Source: Acidobacteriaceae bacterium
GTDB taxonomy: Bacteria; Acidobacteriota; Terriglobia; Terriglobales; Acidobacteriaceae
Assembly: GCA_003168235.1 (NCBI GenBank)
Contig: PMSZ01000088.1
Coordinates: 1 to 8,443, forward strand
Length of the DNA: 8,443 nucleotides
Reading direction: 5' to 3'
Shown: positions 1 to 5,577 of the stretch, in pieces
Layout of the letters: every line of letters begins with the position of its first letter
How positions within the stretch are numbered: position 1 is the first letter of the stretch
The notes under the pieces: generated by a model
Told to the model about the DNA's origin: nothing
The model's input: only the letters and a program-made list of their open reading frames with translations
Databases searched by the model: none
Program-made: the position numbers and the translations under genes

Positions 1-68
1 ACTATTCTGCCCTCGCCGATGGCAAGGAATCTCTTGGGGTGGAACTTGTTGTTGCTCTTGGATGGCAT
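1..68 (-). CDS. Crp/Fnr-family regulator, N-terminal 22 codons only (partial at window edge)
   Basis: The minus strand opens with ATG at 68-66 and stays open to base 1, giving a peptide that begins MPSKSNNKFHPKRFLAIGEG. A short basic lead followed by F-x-P-K-x-FLA-(x)-IGEGR resembles the start of acidobacterial Crp/Fnr-type cyclic-nucleotide-binding regulators, in which the cNMP-binding barrel follows directly. Those proteins usually have one more residue between FLA and IGEG; here it is absent, so either this is a variant or the gene is slightly damaged. The upstream sequence has no strong ribosome site, only a purine-rich AAAGCTGG. The assignment rests on 22 residues and on remembered family sequences, so it is tentative; the rest of the gene lies outside the window. 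Confidence 0.45.
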   Translation of the reverse strand, partial: MPSKSNNKFHPKRFLAIGEGRI

Positions 69-191
69 TGCCAGCTTTAGAAAACTCACCCGCAAACCGG
101 TAACCAAAGGCATCGGAACGGTATCTTGAACATTTCACAGAGAGATCGCTTCGCAGGTGAGCATTTGGTGCCGAACGACTGCCGACAGTTT

Positions 192-214
192 GGCACAGTG
201 CCCATAATTGGGCA
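192..214. promoter_or_regulatory. Two overlapping dyads upstream of the Crp/Fnr-like start
   Basis: GGCACAGTGCC (192-202) is a 5+1+5 inverted repeat, and TGCCCATAATTGGGCA (199-214) is a perfect 6-bp inverted repeat around TAAT. The two overlap by four bases. They lie about 125 bases upstream of the minus-strand start at 68, where an operator for that gene could sit. Protein-binding dyad is an inference; the symmetry itself is directly visible. Confidence 0.35.
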
Positions 215-316
215 GGTCAAACGAAGAATTCCGCATTCGACTGTAGGAGTGGATAGGCTGGCGATTATCCCTGCATCGAATATCGCCTGTCCTTTTGGCA
301 AGTTAAGACTGTTGAA

Positions 317-628
317 CTATGCACCTGCTGGCTTGGCAAGGGGATGAGCTTTCTTCTGACTTTCTTGAGCCAAGGTTGGCGGACCCTCATGCAGGCCGTC
401 ATCATCCCACTTGACGACCGCGCCCTGTTCGTCTACCTGTTCAACTGTGCCCAACTCCCCAGTCGGTACTCCGAAGTTGCCCAAACCCTCGACGCGATCT
501 CCGGGGTTCAGTTCTGCGCCGGAGGGAGAGGGTTCGGCGAGGCGTGGCTTCTTGGCGCGGTCTGAGTCAGGGGTCGCACCGGGACGTGAAAGGGGCGGTT
601 GGGGAGACTCGCGCAGTTTGGCTGTCAT
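317..628 (-). CDS. Small acidic hypothetical protein (103 aa), probably frameshifted near its C-terminus
   Basis: The open frame runs from ATG 628-626 to the stop at 317. An upstream extension to 814 is possible but reads as low-complexity, non-protein-like sequence, so I chose the MTAKLRESP start. The N-terminal third is rich in Pro, Arg and Lys. It is followed by a compact motif: LNPGDRVEGLGNFGVPTGELGTVEQVDEQGAVVKWDDDG divides into two beta-rich halves, GDRVEGLGNFG and GTVEQVDEQGAVVKWDDDG, resembling small Tudor/KOW-like barrel folds. I recall proteins of this type in Acidobacteriota ending in a basic W-L-K-K tail. In the annotated frame the tail instead reads LHEGPPTLAQESQ, whereas the next frame from 390 reads MRVRQPWLKKV. 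One extra base around 391-394 would explain this. Function unknown. The ATG lacks a strong ribosome site. Confidence 0.55.
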   Translation of the reverse strand: MTAKLRESPQPPLSRPGATPDSDRAKKPRLAEPSPSGAELNPGDRVEGLGNFGVPTGELGTVEQVDEQGAVVKWDDDGLHEGPPTLAQESQKKAHPLAKPAGA

Positions 629-981
629 CTTACTGGTGCTATGGGTCAGATTCCTGTTTCCCTCCAATGACGCCGGAGCAGTGCTCTTCGCTGCGACTCT
701 TCGTCTCGTCAATCGATTCAGTATAGGCCCAAAAAGAATGGCCCGACTGATCCAAACTGCACATCTGAGAAAGTTCTGGAATAAATATGGTGGCGCAGGG
801 TGTTGAGCGCGCACATCCGGTTACTAATGTGCAAACTGCCCCGTACAAATCGAGCGGCTCAAAGTGGTCTAATGTGATCAGGCATCCGTTTTCGCCAGTT
901 CTATCATGTTATCCAGTGAAGAGGTGAGACGACTGTTACATAGGCCAGTCCAGCTTCTTTGATTACAGCTGAGGTTCCAAC
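629..981. other. No recognisable gene
   Basis: Short frames exist on both strands but none reads as a recognisable protein. A 6-bp inverted repeat with a 10-base loop is present at 811-832 (GCACAT...ATGTGC). An 18-codon plus frame from the ATG at 906 ends before the next feature and looks accidental. The last bases carry a GAGG at 971-974 that serves as the ribosome site of the peptide remnant starting at 982. Confidence 0.5.
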
Positions 982-1064
982 ATGGAAACCGTATTGATCG
1001 TTACTTTATCGTGCTATTTCTGTTCGGCGGCGGGGGATGGGGATACTTTCGTTGGCGCGGCTAA
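982..1064 (+). pseudogene. Short single-span membrane peptide gene, broken by one frameshift
   Basis: ATG at 982 follows GAGG (971-974) at a good spacing. The first frame reads METVLIVTL and then loses sense. From 1005 the next frame reads FIVLFLFGGGGWGYFRWRG and stops at TAA 1062-1064. Joined, the two halves give a peptide of about 28 residues: a hydrophobic membrane span, a four-glycine hinge, and a Trp/Tyr/Arg-rich tail. Such very short membrane peptides with a GGGGWGY-R-W-R-G end are, from memory, common in Acidobacteriota and neighbouring groups and have no known function. A one-base loss (or two-base gain) around 1003-1006 restores the frame. Because the match across both frames is so coherent, I regard the frameshift as real or as a sequencing error, not chance. 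Confidence 0.7.
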
Positions 1065-1122
1065 AGCAATCGCCTAAGCGATGAACCGTTGGCGGGCTGT
1101 TCGGGCCTATTTTCGGTTTGAC

Positions 1123-1161
1123 GAGGGGTTCGAATAAACTGAGACAGACTTCCGAACCCTC
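1123..1161. other. Imperfect stem-loop
   Basis: The arms GAGGGGTTCG (1123-1132) and CGAACCCTC (1153-1161) pair over nine bases with one bulged G and a loop of about 20 bases. No T-run follows on either side, so it is not a clear terminator. It contains a T-loop-like GGTTCGAAT, but no cloverleaf can be drawn around it. Confidence 0.3.
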
Positions 1162-1210
1162 TATCAGATTCCCAGAACTGAGTCAGCCCATCTAAAGTTT
1201 TCCCTCTTTA

Positions 1211-1227
1211 GGCTTTCGAAGAAAGCC
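1211..1227. other. Perfect 7-bp hairpin just upstream of the 1237 frame
   Basis: GGCTTTC GAA GAAAGCC forms a perfect seven-base-pair stem with a three-base loop. It ends nine bases before the ATG at 1237. There is no T-tract on the plus strand. On the minus strand the bases after it are purine-rich, so a terminator is not supported. It could influence translation of the 1237 frame, if that frame is expressed. Confidence 0.3.
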
Positions 1228-1236
1228 GCGTACCCC

Positions 1237-1428
1237 ATGCATCCTGTCAAGACGGACACTCACGTTATAGAGTTGCTGAACTTCGTGCGGGATCGCATTT
1301 GGACCATCTCGGGAAGCGTTCGTAACACCGCCACTTTGTTAGAGGTGCTGGTAGCGACGAAAATAGCGCTTCTCGCCGGATTAGACCCCCAAGCGCCTGA
1401 TTTGCCGATTGCTGTCTGGCAGATTTGA
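1237..1428 (+). CDS. Hypothetical 63-aa protein, doubtful
   Basis: The frame encodes a mildly amphipathic protein with an internal helical stretch (TATLLEVLVATKIALLAGLD, residues 30-49). There is no recognisable motif. It has no Shine–Dalgarno sequence before the ATG, and a hairpin at 1211-1227 occupies the expected site. The same frame is open upstream back to about 1138, so this could be the tail of a decayed longer gene rather than a gene in its own right. I do not recognise the family. The surroundings are all remnants, which lowers the chance that it is functional. Confidence 0.3.
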   Translation: MHPVKTDTHVIELLNFVRDRIWTISGSVRNTATLLEVLVATKIALLAGLDPQAPDLPIAVWQI

Positions 1429-1573
1429 TTGTGGATCGGAGCCGGACGCTTAAGAACTGGTCATTTTGGCACAGTCTCGGAACTCAGACCTCGTCATACT
1501 CATGCGTAAATGAAGGTAAATTCGCTCAACCGCCACCGGGCGTAGGAAAGCAAGGAAGACGAAGACATGGACG

Positions 1574-1732
1574 GTGATCGCCAACACTGGCAAACAGGCA
1601 GACCTTGAGTCCGGTCTTGAGAAAAAGACAGTTCAAAAACCGATACACATTAGTCCCCGAGATTTTACTCATTGGTTGGCGGCGAAAAGCCGGATTGATG
1701 ACGCCTCTTTGCAATCACTATTTAAGCAGTAA
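1574..1732 (+). CDS. Possible 52-codon frame, unrecognised
   Basis: From GTG 1574 to TAA 1730-1732 a plus-strand frame reads fairly protein-like, containing GLEKKTVQKPIHISPRDFTH followed by WLAAKSRIDDASLQSLFKQ. The frame is open back to about 1517 without an ATG. It overlaps the last codons of the minus-strand transposase remnant by about ten bases, so the two cannot both be original coding sequence to the end. It may be the tail of a gene interrupted by the insertion element, or chance. No family is recognised. Confidence 0.2.
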   Translation: MIANTGKQADLESGLEKKTVQKPIHISPRDFTHWLAAKSRIDDASLQSLFKQ

Positions 1733-1933
1733 GGACTATTGCTTGCGGTGCCGGTGGCCTGTAACCCAGAGCCGAGTGGGGCCGTTCCGTGTTGTATTCC
1801 ACGCGCCACCTCTCCGTCAGAATCTGTGCCTCCTTCAGCGAGTAAAAGATCTCGCCGTTCAAAACTCATCGCGCAGCTTTCCGTTGAAACTCTCACAGTA
1901 CCCGTTCTCCCATGGACTCCCAGGTTCGATGTC
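1722..1933 (-). mobile_element. IS3-family transposase (orfB, DDE integrase domain) 3' remnant with one frameshift
   Basis: On the minus strand, from about 1933, the frame reads DIEPGSPWENGYCESFNGKL then RDEF and a stop. One base out of phase it continues LNGEIFYSLKEAQ, ILTERWRVEYNTERPHSALG, YRPPAPQAIVLTA and stops at 1724-1722. This is the characteristic C-terminal part of IS3-family orfB integrases, including the final Glu of the DDE triad (in CESF) and the Y-N-x-x-RPH-x-x-LGYR-PP signature. A single missing base in GATGAGTTTTGAAC accounts for the break. The two upstream catalytic Asp residues and orfA are missing; the bases above 1933 do not continue the family. This is therefore a dead, 5'-truncated relic. 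No clear terminal inverted repeat was found downstream of the stop. Confidence 0.85.
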
Positions 1934-2033
1934 CGCTCGGAAGGAGGTGCTTTTTTTGAACAGCGCCTGTGAAAAAGCCGTCGGCAAGAGTCTTGCAGCC
2001 CGGTACCACCATGCTCTTGAGCTGTTTGTACCT

Positions 2034-2352
2034 AAACTGATTCATGAATCGCGAACCTGTTCAATAGTGCACATGTTGCCCCCAGATTTCTCCAAAAAAG
2101 AAACATTACCCGAGGAGTACTGATCGGTGGAGCCACTATGATCCTGTCGCGGCCGTCCTTCTTCGTGCGATAAAGCGCTTTGTCGGCCGCCTTCACGAGT
2201 GTTTCTGTGTTTGAGGTATGTGTAGGGAAATGCAGCGATGCTCATCGAAAGAGCGAAACTCTCCAGCAGTAGCCCCCATGCCGAACCTGAAACAGTTTCA
2301 GCTCCTCCCGCAGAACCTGGGCGCGTTTGTAGGCGGCGTCGAACCGCCCTTC
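2034..2352 (-). pseudogene. GGDEF-domain (diguanylate cyclase) C-terminal remnant
   Basis: Minus-strand pieces in different frames line up with the second half of a GGDEF domain. First comes FDAAYKRAQVLREELKLFQV ending RHGG (from about 2343), then LESFALSMSIAAFP in another frame, then NTETLVKAADKALYRTKKDG followed by RDRIIVA. The order matches the family: a helix with RA-x-x-LRE, a strand corresponding to S-x-G-x-A-x-x-P, then the A-A-D-x-ALY-x-x-K-x-x-G-R-D/N-R end. The GG(D/E)EF catalytic loop and everything upstream are absent, and at least two frameshifts are needed. The last frame runs on past the usual end to a stop at 2034-2032. It cannot make c-di-GMP. It lies on the same strand as, and about 100 bases from, the transposase relic, so deletion linked to the insertion element is plausible. 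Confidence 0.8.
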
Positions 2353-2800
2353 CGCTTTCAAGCATACATCGGACGAAATGGAAAATTGTCGCAAGGCGCG
2401 GCTGAACTGCCGGATTGTGATTGGGTAAGCGGATACCAATAGCGCGATACCATAGCCATGAATTAGGTAACTTACTTCTTAATCGGCTCGTGCCTCACAA
2501 GCGCTCCTCCCCAGTGAGACCCAACTCCTGCCCCGGAGAGTACCATAGTTACGAGAGAGGAGTCCGCCAATCTAACGGCACTTCGCTTCACTGGCTTTGT
2601 GCCCTTAATCCTGCCTCGCGGTGCTTGCCATGCTTCCGACTCTGCGACTGACCTTCGGTGCGAGTGCCCGTCCAACACTAAAAGCTGTAACCCCCGTGAT
2701 ATGGACAATGGTTCAGCGACCACAGTGATTAAACCCTTTTCTCCGAAGCTCTATAATTGGCTTGGGTTTGTTAGTGGAACGCCGAGACGCTAATGAATTT
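2353..2800. other. No recognisable gene
   Basis: Frames of 60-80 codons occur on both strands but none shows a motif I recognise. A minus-strand stretch near 2475-2600 reads PVKRSAVRLADSSLVTMVLS followed by GAGVG, loosely like a signal peptide, but it lies at the end of its frame and not at a start. Given remnants on both sides, this is probably more decayed coding sequence. Confidence 0.45.
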
Positions 2801-2830
2801 GCCCCGCTGTCAAACTTGTTGACGCGGGGC
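2801..2830. other. Strong stem-loop, 12 bp
   Basis: GCCCCGC-t-GTCAA pairs with TTGAC-GCGGGGC around the loop ACTTG: twelve base pairs with a single bulged T. The plus-strand bases after it (GTTGTTATAT) are only weakly T-rich, so terminator activity is uncertain. The right arm overlaps the first readable codons of the PhnD-like remnant. Confidence 0.45.
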
Positions 2831-3230
2831 GTTGTTATATCGTCGACTCAACCAGCGCTCATTTGATAGCCTATCGCGAACTCAAGCAGACCGGAATCAA
2901 TCCCAAAACTGATCTCAAGTCGCGCTTCAGCGGGAGCCACCCTGCGACCGCAGCGATGTGGCTGACGGAACGGTGGACGCAGGGGCAATAGACGAGACTA
3001 AAGGACGGACAACTAGATACTTCCACAGTCCGTGTTTTCTACACCTCGAAGCCATATCTCGATTACGTGTATGTGGCTCGCAAAGGCGTCTCCGAGTCTC
3101 AGCGGGGAAAGTCTATTTCGCCCGATATATGTCGAAAGGCGCAAGGCGCAGTTTGCCTTTTGAACAGCCGAAAGTTCAATGCCGTTACCGTTGATCTCCA
3201 ACCGGTGGAACAGTGCGGACGGATTTCGGC
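2818..3230 (+). pseudogene. PhnD-like phosphate/phosphonate ABC-transporter substrate-binding protein, C-terminal remnant
   Basis: Three successive frames reconstruct part of a PhnD-type periplasmic binding protein. Frame one (2818 onward) reads CYIVDSTSAHLIAYRELKQT then GINPKTDLKSRFSGSHPATA, the family's D-P-x-S-T-S...G-I-D/N-P...F-S-G-S-H-x-x-x segment. Frame two (from 2955) reads DVADGTVDAGAIDETK. Frame three (from about 3006) reads DTSTVRVFYTSKPYLDYVYV followed by ARKGVSESQRGK, matching the usual S-x-P-x-x-D-Y-V-Y-V-A-R. A last stretch near 3166, SRKFNAVTVD, fits the expected K-F end only weakly. The N-terminal lobe and signal peptide are missing. At least two indels are needed, so no functional protein can be made. 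No permease or ATPase genes are nearby. Confidence 0.8.
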
Positions 3231-3268
3231 TAAGCCTTGGTCAGCCGTGCAGTGGAGTGCTTTGCCCA

Positions 3269-3505
3269 CTAAGACGAACTTAAACCAAACCGTTGGTAAA
3301 TTGTCTTGCTCAGGGTTTGTTTGTCTGCAAGACTCAAACTCCAAATGTGATCCTTGCCGGGGGTGACATGCATTACCCTCACATCGAGTCCACCCCTAAG
3401 TGCCGCGACAAGATCACCTCGATTCACCAGAGGGTAGGCCGTCACCGACTTGTTACACGAATCGCATTGGACCTGGAGTGAAATGTGCTCTTTAAACTTC
3501 GGCAT
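3269..3505 (-). CDS. Conserved-looking 78-aa CxxC protein
   Basis: The start ATG at 3505-3503 is preceded by AAGGA with seven bases between, the best ribosome site in this part of the window. That is why I prefer it over an upstream in-frame start at 3559. The protein begins MPKFKEHISLQVQCDSCNKS with a single C-x2-C pair (residues 14 and 17). It continues VTAYPLVNRGDLVAALRGGL and HVTPGKDHIWSLSLADKQTL before a Ser-rich end. One C-x2-C pair could bind metal as a half-site in a dimer. His32-type partners are not obvious, apart from His in MHVTPGKDH. No membrane span or signal peptide. Function unknown. It is intact while its plus-strand neighbours are broken, which suggests it is under selection. 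A possible -35 TTGAAA lies about 60 bases before the ATG. Confidence 0.7.
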   Translation of the reverse strand: MPKFKEHISLQVQCDSCNKSVTAYPLVNRGDLVAALRGGLDVRVMHVTPGKDHIWSLSLADKQTLSKTIYQRFGLSSS

Positions 3506-3574
3506 TTGACGATCCTTTAAACCTTTAAGGTATAGTGATCCCCAGCAGTTCATTTTCAATCAGTTTCTTTATTG

Positions 3575-3766
3575 CTACAGGAACGCCTTGCCGCACTCCA
3601 TGCAGGAGCCTTTGGCCGGGAGGTGATCTAACCGCATGACGGATACATCCTTTGTGATCTGATCCTGGCGATCTGCGATTTCAGTCCGCTCATCCTGTAG
3701 CGCAAAAGGATCGCGGATAGCGCAATAACGAAGAGTGCAAGCGATGCTGATTGCGCTCATAAGCAT
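3575..3766 (-). CDS. Possible small protein with C-terminal CxxC, or decayed membrane protein
   Basis: A minus-strand frame ends ITKDVSVMRLDHLPAKGSCM then ECGKAFL and a stop at 3575. I place a tentative start at ATG 3766-3764 (63 aa), though the frame is open to 3916 and no start has a convincing ribosome site. The neighbouring frame over about 3690-3745 reads ALFVIALSAILLRY, a plausible membrane span, so this may be a frameshifted small membrane protein with a cytoplasmic coiled or charged part (DERTEIADRQDQIT) and a C-x2-C end. It lies 70 bases upstream of the 78-aa C-x2-C gene on the same strand. No family recognised. Confidence 0.25.
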   Translation of the reverse strand: MLMSAISIACTLRYCAIRDPFALQDERTEIADRQDQITKDVSVMRLDHLPAKGSCMECGKAFL

Positions 3767-4019
3767 GGTGCTCGTAGGGAGCAGAGGACGGGTTCCAGGA
3801 GTAACCCCCATTTCTATCGGTTGCGCAAAAAGGCCACCGGGGAGCGCGACCGAACTATGCGGAAGGGACTTCTTGAGCCTAGTCCTCAACGTCAGCAATA
3901 GCAATGAGCTTCGCATTGACCATTCGCAGCCGTAAATGCGTGTTCAGCAGAAAGAGGCGGCTGGCTCCCACTGACCTTCGGTTCGAGCTTCCGCCCAAGA
4001 TTCTGCTTACAATCAAAGT
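3767..4019. other. Upstream region of the kinase-like gene; no clear gene
   Basis: Only overlapping frames without recognisable motifs are present. A plus frame from about 3960 reads APTDLRFELPPKILLTIKVC, which looks somewhat coding, but it passes into the kinase gene in a different phase. The promoter of the 4020 gene should lie here; I could not pick out convincing -35 and -10 boxes. Confidence 0.35.
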
Positions 4020-4724
4020 GTGCAGGTTGTTGGCGAACTCGACTCCGATGGAAAGCAAGATGTCTTCATCGTTGGACTGGCCGGAACGTCCGGCAGCGGT
4101 AAGTCCACGGTGGCGAAGCGTGTGGCCTCTCGTCTCAAGGGGCACGTTATCTCGATGGAAGTCTATGCCTTGGAGATGAACCATCTGTCGCTGAAGGAAC
4201 GAGCAAAGCTGAACTACGACGCGCCCCATGCAACCGACGTGAACCTGTTGGAGAGCCAAATCCGCGATTACGCCGCAGGCAATGCAGTCGAGGCTCCCAT
4301 TTACGACTTTGCGAAGCACCTGCGTGTGACGGACCGGCGAGAACACATTCCTGCCACGTCGCTGCTGATTGTGGAGGGCATTCTTGCCTTCCATTTCGCG
4401 CAGCTTCGCCAACATTTCGACCTGTCTATTTACCTCGAAGCTCCTGACGAGGTCTGCTTCCATCGCCGAAAAGTGAGGGACATCACCGAGCGCGGGCGTT
4501 CTCTGGATTTGATCTTGTGGCAATACAAGAATGCGGTGTTGCCAGCGGCACACGAGTACGTGCTGCCGAGCAAGAGCTTCGCCGATCTCGTGCTGGACAG
4601 CAACGCGGACATAGCAACCGTGGAGAAAAACCTCTACCAAGCCATCGTAAGTAAGCGTGCTCTCGCCGGAAAATGCTGGCGTCCGCTGAAGAAAGACAGG
4701 TTCGCTCGAAAAGACCTCCAGTAG
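4020..4724 (+). CDS. Uridine-kinase-like P-loop kinase (234 aa)
   Basis: The protein has the uridine/phosphoribulokinase layout. There is a Walker A loop at residues 21-30 (AGTSGSGKST) after a hydrophobic strand (FIVGL), and HLSLKERAKLNYDAPHATD (55-73) matching the Udk segment after the substrate loop. Next come APIYDFAKHLR (92-102), the strand and turn LLIVEGILAF (115-124), and a lid with RRKVRDITERGRSLDLIL (149-166). Uridine kinases phosphorylate uridine/cytidine with a nucleoside triphosphate in pyrimidine salvage, in the cytosol. In canonical enzymes the segment after the first helix carries a catalytic Asp (S-x-D-x-F/Y-Y); here it reads ISMEVYA with Glu47, so substrate or activity may differ. 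I use GTG 4020 because no ATG lies before the P-loop; the start is uncertain. It is followed 21 bases later by the STAS-like gene. Confidence 0.85.
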   Translation: MQVVGELDSDGKQDVFIVGLAGTSGSGKSTVAKRVASRLKGHVISMEVYALEMNHLSLKERAKLNYDAPHATDVNLLESQIRDYAAGNAVEAPIYDFAKHLRVTDRREHIPATSLLIVEGILAFHFAQLRQHFDLSIYLEAPDEVCFHRRKVRDITERGRSLDLILWQYKNAVLPAAHEYVLPSKSFADLVLDSNADIATVEKNLYQAIVSKRALAGKCWRPLKKDRFARKDLQ

Positions 4725-4745
4725 GAAGTAGGGAGCAGGTGATAC

Positions 4746-5108
4746 ATGACCGACCGTACTCGGTTCGTTACCTATCAGAGTAAGCAGATTCTTCAACTAG
4801 ACATGTCACAATGTTCGGCTCGTGAGGTCGAAGAGATTTTCCGAGGAATGCCCGACGTTGTGACTACTCATCCGCTCGGGTCAGTTTTGATACTTTCGGA
4901 TTTCACGGGAGCATCTTTTGACGCGGAAGCCATCCGGGTCTTGAAAGAAACCGCCGTCTTTGACAAGCCCTTCGTCAGGAAATCGGCATTCATCGGAACG
5001 GAGAATCTTCCTCAGGGGTTTGTCGAGACCCTGAAAAGCTTCTCCCGCCGCGATTTTCCTACTTTTGAGACCCGCGACGAGGCTCTGGCATGGCTCGTCA
5101 AGGACTGA
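4746..5108 (+). CDS. SpoIIAA/STAS-like small protein (120 aa)
   Basis: The ATG at 4746 follows a purine-rich AGGGAGCAGGTG stretch. The protein alternates strands and helices: KQILQLDMSQCSAREVEEIF, then a region ending PLGSVLILSDFTGASFDAEA, a helix AIRVLKETAVFDKPFVRKSA, a hydrophobic-poor loop, and the ending FPTFETRDEALAWLVKD. A central buried strand SVLILSDFTG followed by a helix, and the final F-x-T-R-x-E-A-L-x-W-L, are typical of SpoIIAA-like/STAS folds that act as protein-binding regulators or bind small hydrophobic ligands. The family is inferred from fold-like pattern, not from a signature I can prove. It is separated by 21 bases from the kinase-like gene on the same strand, so the two are probably co-transcribed. 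No terminator is visible after it. Confidence 0.65.
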   Translation: MTDRTRFVTYQSKQILQLDMSQCSAREVEEIFRGMPDVVTTHPLGSVLILSDFTGASFDAEAIRVLKETAVFDKPFVRKSAFIGTENLPQGFVETLKSFSRRDFPTFETRDEALAWLVKD

Positions 5109-5152
5109 ATAGCCGTCTTTGACATGTGAAAGGTTCGAGTAACATGGTGCGT

Positions 5153-5400
5153 TCGCGGGGCTGTGGGAGAAGTGGAGAGAATGCCCATTGGCAACTGGAT
5201 CAAAACCTGCTCGATCCTCACTACGACTCCAAATGCCGTTGCTACGCTACCCATGACCGAATGCCAGTGATCCTCGATCCAGATGCCCTACGATCTGTGG
5301 CTCGATTCGGGCGTGACGGATGTAAGTGCGGCGTCCGATCTGCTGAGACCTTTCGATGCCCGGCAGATGCGGCGCTATCCGATCAGCCCGCGGATCATTC
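5153..5400 (+). pseudogene. SRAP (YedK/HMCES) domain, C-terminal remnant with three frameshifts
   Basis: Frame pieces in order are FAGLWEKWRE (5153), IGNWIKTCSILTTTPNAVAT (5187), HDRMPVILDPDA (5252) and YDLWLDSGVTDVSAASDLLR followed by PFDARQMRRYPISPRI (5289). They follow the C-terminal half of SOS-response-associated peptidases, which shield abasic sites in single-stranded DNA by a covalent link through their N-terminal Cys2. The remnant keeps the Glu of the AGLWE motif and the His of H-x-RMPVIL, but the N-terminal half with Cys2 is missing and three indels break it. After PISPRI the family would continue N-H-V; here the sequence diverges into IQVYGDEAQ. It cannot be functional. It begins 45 bases after the STAS-like gene. 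Confidence 0.85.
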
Positions 5401-5577
5401 AGGTATACGGCGATGAAGCCCAGATTCCTGCCGTTTCTCTGGATGGAACCGACATTTCACCTATGCCGAGCCGAAGTTCAACACCGTGACGATCTCGGGC
5501 ACTTAGGGCAGCGTTTGCTCGTGAGGATCGCTGTGCCAGATACGTCGCTGCCTTAACATTCTGTTGGCAACGCGCAT

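Noticed and set aside
86..301. Minus-strand frame beginning PKGQAIFDAG, which resembles a Crp/Fnr barrel segment
   Set aside because: The likeness covers ten residues only, starts at TTG, lies upstream of the Crp-like start instead of after it, and the rest does not fit the family.
411..806. Plus-strand 131-codon open frame
   Set aside because: Shadow of the minus-strand small acidic protein gene, with Arg/Ser-rich, non-protein-like composition.
1120..1165. tRNA T-loop-like GGTTCGAAT
   Set aside because: No acceptor stem, D-arm or anticodon arm can be drawn around it.
1605..2123. 172-codon plus-strand open frame
   Set aside because: It overlaps the transposase and GGDEF remnants, which have strong family matches on the other strand; its product is not recognisable.
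3269..3559. Longer form of the 78-aa protein starting at 3559
   Set aside because: The downstream ATG at 3505 has a much better ribosome site (AAGGA, seven-base spacing), and the extra 18 residues do not look like the protein's family start.
3879..4796. 305-codon minus-strand open frame
   Set aside because: It is antisense to the clear kinase-like gene and shows no motif of its own; the plus-strand product has a P-loop and lid.
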